Assembly (NCBI GenBank): GCA_029747015.1
Contig: JAKOGI010000347.1
Coordinates: forward strand, 431,501 to 495,500
Direction: 5' to 3'
Length of the DNA stretch: 64,000 nucleotides
From: Carnegiea gigantea
Lineage: Eukaryota; Streptophyta; Magnoliopsida; Caryophyllales; Cactaceae
Shown: piece by piece, positions 11,658 to 23,829 of the stretch
Position numbering within the stretch: the stretch's first letter is position 1
Layout of the letters: every line of letters begins with the position of its first letter
The notes under the pieces: model-generated
The model's database searches: none
The model's input: only the letters and a program-made list of their open reading frames with translations
Told to the model about the DNA's origin: nothing
Program-made: the position numbers and the translations under genes

Positions 11658-13413
11658 ATGGCAGGCGGAGAGGAACGAATGGTGCTCTATGACTATGCTA
11701 TGCCCAAAGCCACTGAGGCTAACTCCTCTACTATGAGGCCTACAGTTGAGGCACACAAGTTTGAGCTCAGGCTAGCTCTTGTCACATTTATGGTGAGGGA
11801 TCAGTTTGGCAGACATCCTTCAGAGAATCCCAATATGCATGTTCACAACTTCCTTACGAAATGCGACACAGTCAAGTTGAATGGGGTATCCAACAATGCT
11901 ATCCAGCTAAGGCTTTCCCCATTCTCATTAAAAGATAGGGCCAGTGACTAGCTACAGAACGAGGCGCCCAATACTTTCTTCATATGGTACACCCTCTCGA
12001 AGGCTTTCCTCTACAAGTACTTTCCCTCGGGTAAAACTGCAAAACTAAGAGCAAATCCTTGTATGAAGCTTGGGAGATGTTTAAAGATCTTTAGCAGTAA
12101 TGCCCTCATTATGGTGCTCCTGACTGGCTCTTAGTCCAAACATTCCATAATTAGAATAGTCAATAAAGATTTCAGCAGATGCTGCAGCAGAAGGCGCTCT
12201 TATGGGGAACTCCACAGAAGTGGCAAAGGCTTTGTTAGAAGAGATAGGTTCCAACAACGATCACTTATCTAGTGAGAGGGCTACCCCAAAAAGAAGCAGT
12301 GGCAGGTTTGAGGTTGATGATGTGACCCTACTAGCTACCAGGGTGGACGCATTGGCATAAAGACTTGATAAGGTGGGTAATTCTCCTTTTCCAGGCAGCT
12401 CCTTTAGTTCTTCAATTGGAGTGTATGCTATTTATGAGACCTATGGCGTGCAGGGGCACATATCTGTTGAGTGCTACAATGGTCCTTCTATCATTAAGTA
12501 TGGTAATGCCTTGCATAGTTTCAACCCACTACCACACAACAATCTATACTCCAACACTTATAATCAAGGCTAGAAGAATCACACAAACCCTCCCTATAAG
12601 AATCCTAACCATCCACCTCAGAGTTCTATGCAAGCACCTGGATTTCAATATAGAGTCCCCCTTACAACCCGTTTCCTCAACCCCTGCAAACAAAATCTCA
12701 CTTGAAGAGTCTCATAGAGCGCTTCATTCATACCTAAACAAACACTAATGAACCTTTTGGTGAGTCTTTGACTTCCAATTTGAGACCATGATCTCCCACC
12801 AAAAGATGATGGACAACCAAATTGCTCAGATAGCCAAGTAGGTTAGGAGTTTATCCTGAACTCAGGGACATCTACCTGGCCAACCTAAAACAAATCCCCA
12901 TGGTCACATCAAAACAGTCTCCATGAACAGTGAGGATTAGTGGGAAGTTTTGTGATAGTTATTCAGGAGTTAGTTTTAGCTCCTATTTCTGTAGGAATAG
13001 AGGGAATGAAAAAGGGAGAGAGCCAGAGTATAAAGAAGAAAGGCGCTAAGTCACCCTCTAGTTCACCTTTACTGTTCACCTCTTCTATTTCCTCATAGGG
13101 TAGCGCAATTGCAACTTGACCCAGGTTTGCTAGATTCTTGGATATGCTGCAAAGGATTTATATCAACATCCCTTTCTTGGAGGCTCTCAAGGAAGCACCC
13201 TCTTACCTGAAGTTTTTGAGGGAGCTCTTTTCCAAGAAGGGCAAGCTTGAGGAAGTTTTAGTGGCTCCCATTGGAGAAGTGTGCAGTACAGTACTTGAAG
13301 GCAAGTCACTATCTAAGCTGTAAGATACTAGCAATTTTTCCTTTCCTTGTTTAATAGGGGATCTGAAGATAAAGAGAGCTGTTTGTGACTTGGAAGCTAG
13401 TGTGAGCTTGATG

Positions 13414-13463
<50 letters not shown>

Positions 13464-13735
13464 AGAAGCTTCAACTTTAGGACCTGAAGCCCACCCACCT
13501 GACCATCTAGTTAGTAGATTGCTTTATTAGGCACCAAGATAGGTATTCTTAAGGATATCCCAATATAGATGGGTACGTTCGTCATCCCGTGTGACTTTGT
13601 GATTATGGATATATATATGAGCTCCAGGCTCCTATTATTCTAGGGAGGCCATTCCTAGAAACTACAAGAGCTATGATTGATGTGCAAGTAGGGAAGATAT
13701 CTTTCTAGTTTGTGGGGAGAAGGTAGACTTTTGCT
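11658..13735 (+). pseudogene. Broken gag-protease of element B (Athila type)
   Basis: From ATG 11658, 97 codons read as Athila-type gag (DYAMP, HVHNFLTKCDTVKLNGV, AIQLRLSPFSLKDRA), ending at a TAG at 11949. The gag continues in broken frames (about 12000-12340), followed by a decayed zinc-knuckle region near 12430-12600 with YSNTYN and NHPP motifs. Codons 13138-13323 give the pre-protease segment (DMLQRIYINIPFLEALKEAP). Around 13385 the aspartic protease active site reads CDLEASVSLMPLS; the expected Gly after Asp-Leu is now Glu. APIILGRPFLETTRAMIDVQ follows at about 13630-13690. Multiple stops and frameshifts make it non-functional. Lineage is clear; the function is the structural protein and maturation protease of a retrotransposon. 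Confidence 0.82.
13416..13460 (+). repeat. (CT)n microsatellite inside the protease codons
   Basis: An uninterrupted CT run of about 45 bases begins within the MPLS codons (atgcctctct) just after the protease active site and ends where the Y-K-K-L codons resume. It looks like slippage expansion of a short coding CT tract. Confidence 0.92.
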
Positions 13736-15935
13736 TTCCTCCACCCACCGCCCTTTTGCTTACAGCACTTTTAGTTCCTGTGGTTCCTATTGTTTCTGCA
13801 GTAGTTCCTGAGATAGGAGTGTTTGAAGGAGATGGGCTACCTAACACAAGGTATTAGGCCTTTTTGGTTTGCTTTCGCTGATGTTGACCTATTTTGGGGG
13901 CACGACTGCTCATCCTATGGAGGTGCTGGATTTATACTATTCACTGCTTCGGTTATTCCACCTCCCTCCTTTCGGCTAGCCGCCTATGGTAAGGGTTAAG
14001 TTAAGGACCTAAAACAAGCATTTTTTAGAGGCAACCCAAGCATTTACTTGATTTCAAAAAAATAAAATTAAAAAAAAGAAAAAATTAAGTGTTATTCACC
14101 CTTTCTATTTTTCCCTTTGTACTATAAGTTCTTCTCTTCTCTTGTTTCTTTGCATGTCTTTTTTCATTGAGAACAATGAAAATCTCAAGCATGAAAAATG
14201 AGCTTGTAGTCGTTTGGGTCAACTATGATTTTGGAGCATGGTTCAGCTGACATTTCTTGCATCCACATCATGTAGTTAGGATTTCTTGTAGTTGTATAGG
14301 ATAGAGTATGTAAAGTATGTAGTTTAGAGCATATTGATTAGATATTGCATCACAAGAGGAGAAGTAATTGAGTTGGGCATAAGATTTTCAAGTACTCTTT
14401 CTTACCCCTCTATTCATTATCCTCTATGTGTTTTATTGGCTTCTTTGTTAGATTTATTGTTTTTGAAAAAAAATAAAAATTGGAAAAAAAAGTTTTTGAA
14501 AACCCCTCTTATAATGATGATAATGCAAGGGGTGATGATTGATTAACTCGATTATGTGTTGAGGTGTGGCTTGTCCTAGTTTGAATTTTGTGAAAATTAT
14601 GTTGACATTGTCATTTAGAGTTGCTCTGCCTTACGATTGTCTTGTATTGCATGTCAATTGCCCTTAATATTCATGTTGGTTGACCTTGATCAGCAGCATC
14701 TCTCGGAGTAAGTTACATTGACTGTGGTAGATTATCCTGTGAGATTATGAGTTTAATGACTATTCATTACATATAATCTCATAGTTCCTTTCTTGTGTGA
14801 CTCCTCCATGATTGAACCTCTAGAACTTGGTCTGGCTCTCTTTCATATCACATTCAGCTTGTGCATATGTTAACATGATTGAGGCATCCTTTCGTTCTAT
14901 TTAGCCTCATGAGCCTAAAGGCCACCCATTGATGTGTGTTATTCCTCTTGCTAGCCCTTTGTGTCTTTCCTTGTTTTTGTTGTTGCACCTTATTCACTAC
15001 ACCCTTGGCCTATGTATAATTCTCACACCTTTCTAAAGTCTAGTTGAGCAACACTTTTACACTGAGTTGGGCATATTTTGAGGATGAATTCATCTTTTGA
15101 GTGTTTCTAATGATGGCTTTTCATTTGAAGGATTGTGAGTTGAGAGTTTGTATTTCCTATGTCATCCACACATACTTTGGTTTTGCTTCTTGTAACAAGT
15201 GATAAAAAAATGTATTGAAAAGAAAAAAAATTTTAAAAAGGAGAAGTTGTGAATAAGTTTTCGACATGGTTTCAATAAATATATGCTAACTCCTTTCTTG
15301 TGGTCTTTTGTGGGGTTTGTGCTCTTCCCCCCCCCCCAATTAAGGTGTAAAGTAGGTATTTTAATGCATATTGTTATGGAAGTGTCTTTGCTCCATAGTG
15401 TTTTGGCTAGTAGCTCTACTCTTCCTATATTGATTCTACTTCTCACCTATAATCTTAGGCCTAGTACACCCTTTTGCAAGTCCTCATGATTAACATTCTC
15501 ACATTTAGCATAAGTGGTGGAGAATGGAGAACCTTGCCAAGCTCATGGTAGCGTGTATGATTGGTTTAAGTACTGAGTGTGCCCAAGTTTAATATCTAAA
15601 TACATTAAGAGCAGTGGTTCGCCTTATTCCAAAGTGAGGTTCTACTCATCACTTTTTCTCACCATTGATTAACTGATCTCCTGTCTTACTTTGTGATTCT
15701 AGTATGGGATGTTTGGCATGTTGCATTTGGGTAGAGTGATTTATAGAAGGTGATATATATGTTTTATTGAAAATGTTTTTGACACCTTGATTTGGCTACC
15801 TTTGGTGCATGGTTGTGCCTGATTAGCTGATTATTTTCTTACCTAAGGAGGGTGTGACTAGAGGTTCATCTCCCTCATTGATCATTCGAGAGTTCATCTT
15901 ACTTGGGGACAAGTACCAGATAAGCATGGAATAGT
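13736..15935 (+). other. Non-coding 3' region of element B
   Basis: About 2.2 kb with no recognisable pol. It contains A-rich runs (about 14055-14085, 14463-14500, 15207-15240), a C10-type tract at 15330 and scattered short open frames without conservation. The purine-rich tract just before 15936 is poor (aagcatggaatag). Confidence 0.6.
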
Positions 15936-17412
15936 TGATAAACCTCTAATTTTGCTATTTTGATCTCTTGATGTCAGCACTATTTCCCATATATTTCCTC
16001 GATTCAGTGAGAAATTTGATCGTATTTACTCCACATTACCCGAAATTGTCTTGTTTGGACTAATTTCTCTTTTTATAGGTATTTTGGTCTTAATTGAAAG
16101 GAATACGCATTCATTGGCCCACAGATGAGCAAGGAGTAATGCTTTAGCAAGAGAAGAGGTTTATGGAGTCGGCAGAAAGGAAAAGAACCTAGAAGTAGAG
16201 CTAAAGGATTCTGCATGGCCAACCGTGCATGCGTGCATAGCCGTGCATGATCATTGAAAAGTTAAAGAAACACATGGCTGCCTATACATAACCAGCACTA
16301 CTGGACGTGTGAGGCAGAAACTTTCTGCAGTTTTGTACGACCGCCCATGCTCTTTTGCAAGGTTGTGCATTTTGATACTGGAGGGTTTGCATTGCTGACC
16401 ATGCATTAAAGCACCGTTGTGCTTCCCTACGATTCAACCAACTTTAACAGTATTTAATAGTTGTGTTTTGGAATGATTAGGCATTGAGTTTTGGGAGCAT
16501 CTTTAATTTTCAGATTCTTTTTTCTCTCAATTTTCTTCAGGTAAGGTTTTAGGCTTTAGCATAACAACACTTTTACGATTCGAAGGTTATCGTTGTTGGA
16601 CTCAAGATTGATTCTTCATTCAGATTTGCAGTTCTTGAGTTTGTTTTCTCGAATCTCTCTCTTCTACTATTACTGACTGCTTTAGTTCTTTAATAATTGT
16701 TAGTATGATGTTTTCTAAATATTGTGTTGAGAATCTCATTATGTTTAGTGGATAATCTTCTAACCTGGGTTGGGATTAAAGCCAATTATGTCTAGTTGAA
16801 TCATGGTTTAGCCCTATTTCTTACTTGTCCTATGTTTGTGTTATTGAATTCTAATTCGATCGACAAGTGTTCGATAAATTGCTTGAAAAAGCATTGATCT
16901 ATTTCTATTAGGATTTAGGGGAACGTTGAAAACAAAACCTTTACCCAGCGTGACTTAGTATATGGTCAGAATTTTGATATGAGAATAATTGAAATTCTAA
17001 TTGGGATTCGAGATTGTAGATCTTACAATCATTGACTTTTAGTCCCTTGAAAGTAGGTGACTATAGTTCTAAGATTAGTTTTCGACCCTTAAAAGAGAGA
17101 AGGGATAGACTAAATTGACTATATATCCATTCAAATTGCATATGTGGGCGAGTTTGATGGGGTTCGTAATGGATTCGCTGGCGTAATTCCGTTGTTAATT
17201 CCAACATCGATGTTTTAATGTTTTGATTTCTCAATTACATTCTCATTTATTATCATTTCCTTAGTTGTTAGTTGAATCTCCGAAATCAATTTGTCCAGAT
17301 TGATTGTTCAGACTAGTTCTGGTAATTGTAAATGAGTTCCTCACGAGATCGACCCTTACTCATCGGCTGCTACCTGTAGCTACACTGTGTGCTTACTGTT
17401 TTAACTGTAGCA
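15936..17412 (+). repeat. 3' LTR of element B
   Basis: Copy of 10002-11393, diverged. GC-rich palindromic motifs are at 16210-16430. It ends TGTAGCA, followed by aatcg, the right TSD. Confidence 0.85.
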
Positions 17413-18329
17413 AATCGCCAATGATTGGAGTAAGTGAGTAGTGATGTATGGCCTGTCTCCACTTATTTACTACTAATCTACTCTAGTGATTACGAATCTA
17501 ACACATTGCAAGTGAAATTTGACAACTAGGGGAAATGGGTTTCTAACTCTAGCTTGATAGGGAGAGAAACGAAAGCATTGAAATGGAGATTTGAGAGAAG
17601 AGGAGAGAGTAAGACTATAGAGTGGAAGAAAAACATGATAAAGGTTAAAACACAAACTTCAAGCAACAATTTAGTAAAAGTATGTATATTTGGGCATGAA
17701 AATAGTAAATCAAAACTCAACAAAACAAGAACTTGAATATAAATGGAGGTTGTAGAAAGAATAAAGCAAATTGTATTAAAACTTCACCAAGCTTTAAATG
17801 TGGTCCCTAGTTATGCTAAATCTGCACTAATCTACTAAAACCTTAAGCTGAAACCTAAGAAGCCTACTTGAAATCTACCTAATTACAAATGGGAGATAAG
17901 GGGTTTATGTAGGCCTTTAACAGTGAGTTTTTCATAGTTGTCCCTTGACGCACAGGCTGACAATGCTAACTTGCTCGAAAAACAAAATAGTGCAAAAATG
18001 GGGCTGGCACGATTGTGCCACTTGGTACAGGCCGTCCATGTCAATTGGCAATTGGCAATTGGCACTGAAAGCTCTTGCTAACTAGGACTGATGGTGCCAT
18101 TTTTGGCATTCTATTAGTTTGGCGTTGGCTCCCTTCATGTTCTTCCCAACTTCTTGAACTTGAATCCCAAGCCTCTTTTTATCATGTTCGAACTCCATTA
18201 AACCTCAAAAGCTCCAAAATTGCTCCCTTGACGTATTCCCCACAAAAGAAATGCCAAATATAAATAAAAATTCCAAATTAACCATTATTAAAAGTTAAAG
18301 TCTAGGTAAAATTAGGTGTGAAATTAACA
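17413..18329 (-). mobile_element. Element C (part 2): LTR region on minus strand
   Basis: On the minus strand the sequence begins TGTTAATTTCACACC at 18329, passes GC-rich palindromes of the same type as other LTRs here (about 18000-18065, with caattgg repeats), and runs into element B at 17413, continuing at 10001. I read it as the 5' LTR and leader of element C. The opposite LTR is outside the window or lost, and the LTR end is not fixed. Confidence 0.5.
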
Positions 18330-19158
18330 TATCTTGAGCTCGATCAACTCCATACGTGTCTTCCTCCATTCAAACCCTCTTATTTCAGGTTCTTGTGTTT
18401 GATTATCGAAGGTTGTTATGATGATCGGCAATCAACAATATGGATGGCCGCCGCAACGTTTGTGTAAATTTGGTGGAGGTTTAATCTCCTTCTTAGAAGT
18501 CTAGGCCGATCAAGTCCTTGTAACCTTTTGATTGTCAACAGGGCACAACACGTTGACCTTGGTGATAGGGTGCCAAGCTGATTTCTACTAAAACTTACAA
18601 AATAATCCTGCCGTAGGGGTTTGTCCTAGAGAAACCCCCTCTGATGCCTACGCGAGGACCTTGCTCATCACGGAAGCTAGTAAGACACTAAATACGAGGT
18701 CGATAAATAGTTTGACATTACTTTCTTCCATTGAGAGTGGGACAATTAAATGGGAACAAACTTATATCAGTGGATAGAAGGAATTTCTAGGGCACTTCAA
18801 ACCCTTGGCCACTTATGGGCTTGAAACACCTTTTCCTTTGTTAAATTTTTTTATATCAATCGAGCAATTAACAAAAAGTCATACATATAAGTTCAAATGA
18901 GATTCTATCCTAAAACCAATTGGCAATGGGTGGAGTAACTCACAAGTTTATATATATGCTCAAGCGTTTTAATTTCATCAATGTAAGATAACACCTACTT
19001 TCATATTTTTGTATTCATCAATATGGAACAATACCTACTTTTCATACCGCAACACGCCCCCTCACGTGTGGGCTATAACAAGGCCAAACACATGCACACA
19101 ATTTTAATTAAACGGAGATGATGGTAAATCAAGATCGAGCAACCTTGCTCTGATACCA
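18330..19158 (-). mobile_element. Decayed Copia leader on minus strand, with primer-binding site
   Basis: ttgctctgatacca at 19145-19158 is the reverse complement of TGGTATCAGAGCAA, the initiator-Met tRNA primer site common in Copia elements. It abuts tgttaagat at 19159, the expected LTR edge on the minus strand. About 18840-19140 is related to 39500-39780 (acacgccccctcac and tacatataag stretches). The part from 18330 to 18840 has no recognised content. Confidence 0.5.
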
Positions 19159-19213
19159 TGTTAAGATATCTAGACTTGTCCCATTGACAATGGCCGGGAT
19201 GGAAATGAGGACA

Positions 19214-19521
19214 ATGTTAAGATAGGAATAGAATTGTATCTGGACTTGGTTTATATATACATTTATGTAAAATATCTTCAGCTAACCAAAATTGAGTTGT
19301 ACTCAAATTGTTTGTGCCACAAGGTAGGGATGGTGTATTAATATGTCCAACCTCTTGCTGTTCTTCTCCGATTACTCAATGGGACAATTGCCCATATTAA
19401 TACACGGCCAGCCATACCTTGCGGCACAAACAATTTGAGTACAACTTAATTTAGGCGAGCTGCAGATATTCTACATAAATATAAACCAAGTCTAGATACA
19501 AAGAAATTCCTATCTTAACAT
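19214..19521. repeat. Long inverted repeat (foldback), about 130-base arms
   Basis: The left arm begins tgttaagataggaat (19215) and the right arm ends attcctatcttaaca (19520). The arms stay complementary inward through the stretch caaattgtttgtgcc/ggcacaaacaatttg to about 19345 and 19390, leaving a loop of about 45 bases. It could be a foldback MITE or two short LTR copies in opposite orientation, since tgttaagata also marks the adjacent Copia LTR edge at 19159. No clear TSD was found. Confidence 0.8.
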
Positions 19522-21888
19522 CCTTCTGTTTGTAAAACATACCCTATATTTAAAAAAATATTGTTGTTATACTCAAAATTAAGGACATCAAGCGTCTGAT
19601 TTTTCTCACGTTCAATAGTAGACAATAGTACAAATTATGACAGTGAATGAGAGACGAAGCACTCGGAAGGGAGTCAAAATCAGGCACCAGCAGACAGTGT
19701 TAATACATTTACCTCTCTGATGCCTACACACGATGCAATCCACAAGTAAAACTTGAGAAGCAAGGACCAAGAGGTGCATTCTGGATAGAGTTGTATTTTA
19801 GTTGGCCTAGATTTTTGCTCATGCCTATGTTAGTCTTTCATCTATCATTACCTGCCTTTCTTTTTCTCTAGGCATTTCGCTGTATTACCTTCTTGAATTC
19901 TAAAACCTAAAAATGCACTAAGGTTGCAGGGAAACTTTATGCTTACCTAAAGAAGAGAACGACATGAATATAAGGAACGCTGATGTCTAGATCAAAAGCG
20001 CTGCCTTAGCTAAAAAAATTCGGGAACATTGTCAACAAAACTGATTGTATTGTAGCCATTGCTACATTCAAATGTTGTTTCCATTTGAGATTTAAAATGT
20101 TCTATTGATAGAAGCTGGTATTGGAGAAAAGTGATCAAGGTCAAGGACAAGCACCATGGACATGTGCTTACGCAGGAATATCGAATATCCGTTGATGCAG
20201 TCGTTTTGTCATAAGTCTTCCCAATTAAGTCTTTGGTTCTTTCAAACGACCAAGCTAAACTCATTCGTGGAATTTTCCTTGCTTTAGAAGTGACCATAAG
20301 TATTATGTGGCCGTCACTTAAGTAACCAAAACAAAAATACCATTAATCTGAAGTTCATTTTCTCCATCTTTCACAGTTACTATATGACTCATATCATTTC
20401 TCTGTATGCAAGATGTATTTCCAATTTAGAGCATTAAGCTAGTTATTTGGGTTTGAGCTTAAAACCAAAAGTAAGCAGATATCAATGTACGTTATTCGAA
20501 GATGTAAAGTGACAGCAATTATTCAACAAAATGTGCTTTACTTTGAGTCATAGACATCTACTATACTAACGGAAGCGGAGGGGAAAAGAAAGAAGTACAC
20601 AAAATTTCCAGCATCCAAATATGGCTTTGTATGGAGTCACTACATCAAACCTAATCCTATATATAAGCATGTTTATACATATCAAGGAGAAAAGGGATGC
20701 AGCGGTAGAGCCAGGAATTCAGCAATCCATCACCTATGGATTCCTCTCTCACTGCCTATGTATATAGATCGACAGCCAAAGAGACCCCAAATTATTGCAG
20801 TAAGTATTCTTGATTCTCATAATGTAAATGTTTTGAGCCCTCTTGGTAATTCAAAATAGTGTATTGATTCTCTCTTTCTGATATAATTTGACATAACGCA
20901 GATGACAGCAACTGCATTGTCTGACAGCGTGGACGAGAACCTTCCATATGCAATGGATTCTTTCATATCGAACATGGTTGCATTCAATAAGTTGTAAGAA
21001 TGTCTTCAATATATTTGACTTGAAATGATGTGATACCCTCTTGTATATGTTACTATTTGTGCAAAAGTTAAACGTCCTCATTTAGGGAAGTTTTGTAAGC
21101 CAAATGTTTAATCTTGACCACAGCCATCAACATATCTTGTAAATTTTTTTTCTCTTTTTTAACCTCCATCATGGAGAAGAAGGAAAAAAATATATATATA
21201 TTTTCAGTTGAGCGGAATCAGTTGGGACCTGCATCGAGCAGCGACATGTTGAGGAGTTTTCTGTTAAGTTTATTCTTAGTTAATATAGCATGGACATGAC
21301 CGAATACAGTAACAAACTGAAAAGTATTTGATTACTCAATATAGTGTCCTAAATCTAACTACTAGTACCCAAACTGCACGTAGACGAAATCCCCAAACTA
21401 GTACAGTCTTGCATTTGGATTCAGAAATGCACCTATATATATATAAGCATATATCATACAGACAGACAGACAGACAGACAAACATACATATAAATAATAC
21501 AACACCCTCCTCCTGCCTCCAAAAAAAAAAAAAAAAGTTGTGATAATCTTGTAGCACATATACATCATTCATTAACAAACACGGTAACAACAATTACCTG
21601 GAAGACGGTAAAGCACTCTGAGGGTTGACATGCTTGCTAGTTCAGTTGCTGCTACAGGCAAGGAAAGGCTGTAGCGATGAGGAGGAGTTGATGTTGGGAA
21701 AAGCTCATGTTCTCCTCAATCTGATTAGGAACAGCATAATCTGATGGCCTAGGTGGGGAACAGGCATCAACCTATGCTAATCTAGCTACATCTTCAAACA
21801 AGTATTGCATAAATTACCACAAGTTAACACGCGGTGCTAATGTAATTAGCAATGGCAAGTACGGGTCGTGTCAACAACGGGCTCGATT
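19522..21888. other. Unassigned region downstream of the GLR pseudogene
   Basis: No gene recognised. It holds a segment at about 20170-20460 that recurs with lower identity at about 39120-39430 (upstream of the same pseudogene), a short (GACA)n run at 21459-21482, and a poly-A run at 21520-21535. The region just downstream of the last recognisable receptor codons (about 21600-21888) may be 3' UTR, but nothing proves it. Confidence 0.4.
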
Positions 21889-22912
21889 TCAATCAGCAAA
21901 ACTAATTTTAATACAAAAACTAGGCAAATATTCACCCAGGTTGAAGATTACCAAAAATAGTTCAAATCTGCTAAATGAATGACAATGAAATTCAACCATG
22001 GTTGATAAGGATCTCAAGTTGGGGATCACCACATTATTATGTTTGATCACATCTCCATTAATATTTGCCTGATCATCTTTAATTGTTCGTCTGCTTTTCA
22101 AATTTCTTTTCCTGAAACCTTAAAAACTGTCATCTCTTTTCTTGATGAATTTGGCCAGCCGTCGAAGTTTACTCCATCACGAAGCATCATTGCTCATCCA
22201 GATTTTTCAGTGCTCATACAGGAAATTTGCTGTGAATATAAAGAGAGCTAAACTTGAAGCAACTCCTACAATGAGGAATAGCCCCCAAAAGGTTTCCAGA
22301 CTGAGACTTTCAAAAGTGACCGTGTTCGCTTGTTCTGAAATATCGCTGTTTAGGAGCAAACCGATATTTTCTCAAATTTTAGCATTTTTATCTCCTTCTT
22401 TCACATTTAATATTGCCCTTGGTATGTAAAATAGTAAGGGGAACCTTTAGGAAATGCCTGCGAGCCAGGTGGCATAAAATCAGTAAAAACAATAGCAAAT
22501 TGTAACAAGCCATATTAACAATTGGCTGGAGATGCTATTTCCCAGCTGAAAAACCCAGTTGAACGTTGGAGCCATGTCCTTGAATAGCAAACAGGCTATT
22601 TTCGAGATTAAAGAAAATGAAAAAAAAAAAAAAAAAGAACTTGCAAAGCCAAATCCATCTATTTTATGGGAAAGTGAAAGTCGAACCATAGTATATTTTG
22701 AAGAGTACTTTGGTTTGTGCTGCCATTTGACAAAAGATTGTCCTAATTCTCCAATGTTCATAGGGAATAAGGGTTCCCTCTGGAAAACCCTTTCTTTGCA
22801 AGAGCCCTTTGGTGAAAGTACTCTTTTGAAAGCCTACAGAAACCCCCTTGTGTATTAATTCATCTATATCAACAATGGCATGCTGGAGCTTCTGGACAGT
22901 TAACATGGAAGT
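21889..22912 (-). pseudogene. GLR exon piece: S2, M4 and C-terminal tail
   Basis: Resumes right after Copia-1 with LTSMLTVQKLQHAIVDIDEL and GVSVGFQKSTFTKGLL (S2 start), then KYTMV and KIDGFGFA (22700-22660). A poly-A run at 22619-22635 interrupts the frame. Further on are FPKGSP (about 22440), a LNVKEGDK-like piece, SLETFWGLFLIVGVASSLAL (M4, about 22290-22230) and an acidic/basic tail to a stop at 21889. Order and spacing fit a plant GLR. Frameshifts and stops abound. Confidence 0.82.
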
Positions 22913-23306
22913 TAATGGAGGAAAGTTTTTTTTTTTGGGGTAATGGTAAGCACGTATAGCCCATCAGACCCCTAGCTCAGGGGTGCTCAATGGGCCTTAA
23001 CAGATCAAGGGATAAGGGATGCCAAAGTCTGAGCACAAAGCTCAGGAATCAGGCACACCGCAAATTTCATGCACAAAGCAGAATTTGCTCCCCCCGGATT
23101 TGAACCCGAAAGGGGTGGTTGGACAAGGCAACTCCCAGCCACACGGGTTGGGAGCTCTTCAGTGGGAGGAAAGTATCATTGTAATGTAGAAAAGTATTAT
23201 GGTAGGCAGATATGTAAATATTTTTCTTGCAACAGTATTGAATACATATGCGGACCCAAGGCTCTCTCATAACTAGAGCCAATTATTCACAAATTGTGTT
23301 TTCTCA
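22913..23306 (+). repeat. 5' LTR of Copia-1, interrupted by a SINE
   Basis: The first 14 bases are at 22913-22926. The rest, 23175-23306, resumes after the SINE. Without the SINE it is the same length as the 3' LTR. Confidence 0.88.
22927..23164 (-). mobile_element. tRNA-derived SINE inserted in Copia-1 LTR
   Basis: 238 bases flanked by a perfect 10-base duplication, ggaggaaagt, at 22917-22926 and 23165-23174. Read on the minus strand it starts near 23164, carries a B-box GGGTTCAAATCC (23107-23096) and an A-box-like TGGCTGGGAG upstream, and ends in a run of A (the T run at 22927-22936). These are the hallmarks of a short retroposon made by LINE machinery. The family name is not known to me. 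Confidence 0.85.
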
Positions 23307-23318
23307 TGGTATCAGAGG
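23307..23318 (+). other. Primer-binding site of Copia-1 (initiator-Met tRNA)
   Basis: TGGTATCAGAGG directly follows the 5' LTR, with one difference from the usual TGGTATCAGAGC. Confidence 0.85.
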
Positions 23319-23829
23319 AGGAGGCTATCTAATTTTCTTAATTTTAATTTTAATCTTATTTTTTTTCCCTAGCCTCTCATTTTTGGCTTGCCTGAAACCC
23401 AGTCCACGACAGCACCCCCCTTCAACCCGAGTTTGCTTGAAACCTAGCCTCAGCTGACTGGGAAACTCCCTCTTAGTCGCCGGAAACTATGGCTTCTCAT
23501 CCACCGTCGAGTTTTGGCCCTGAGGAGCCCTTCTTCTTAGCCGAAACCACGGTACCCAGCATTCCAATTTGACATCACTCCACCGGGTCTAGGGTTCCAG
23601 CTCAACCCCAACCCTTTTGACGATAGGCATCCCGGTCATACGCCCACATCGCCGCCACCGTCCTCTGTAGCGCTCACCGTCAGCCTTGCTGCTGCGGAGC
23701 TGTTGCACTTCCAGCCCTATTCCTAGCCCAACGCCACAGCCCCGTTCCAGCCTTCTTCGTTGCTCTCTGCGGGTCAGCCACAACCCAGTCTGCTGGTGTT
23801 GTTTCCGAGCCCAACGCCACAGCCCTATT

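Larger units (their letters stand above)
10002..17412 (+). mobile_element. Element B: Athila/Tat-like LTR element with gag-protease remnant only
   Basis: LTRs at 10002-11393 and 15936-17412 (TGATAAA to CA) are flanked by aatct (9997-10001) and aatcg (17413-17417), a TSD with one mismatch. The two LTRs match only about 80% by eye over their first 245 bases, so B looks older than A. The interior has a degenerate tRNA-Asp-type primer site, a gag remnant and a protease remnant, then about 2 kb of non-coding sequence. Reverse transcriptase, RNase H and integrase are absent. It is inserted into element C. Confidence 0.85.

Noticed and set aside
20010..20297. 95-codon minus-strand frame
   Set aside because: No recognised domain. 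The part shared with 39120-39260 is not open in that copy, so coding is unlikely.
23096..23107. tRNA gene, because of the B-box
   Set aside because: No cloverleaf can be formed, and the box sits in a unit with an A tail and TSD, so it is a SINE.
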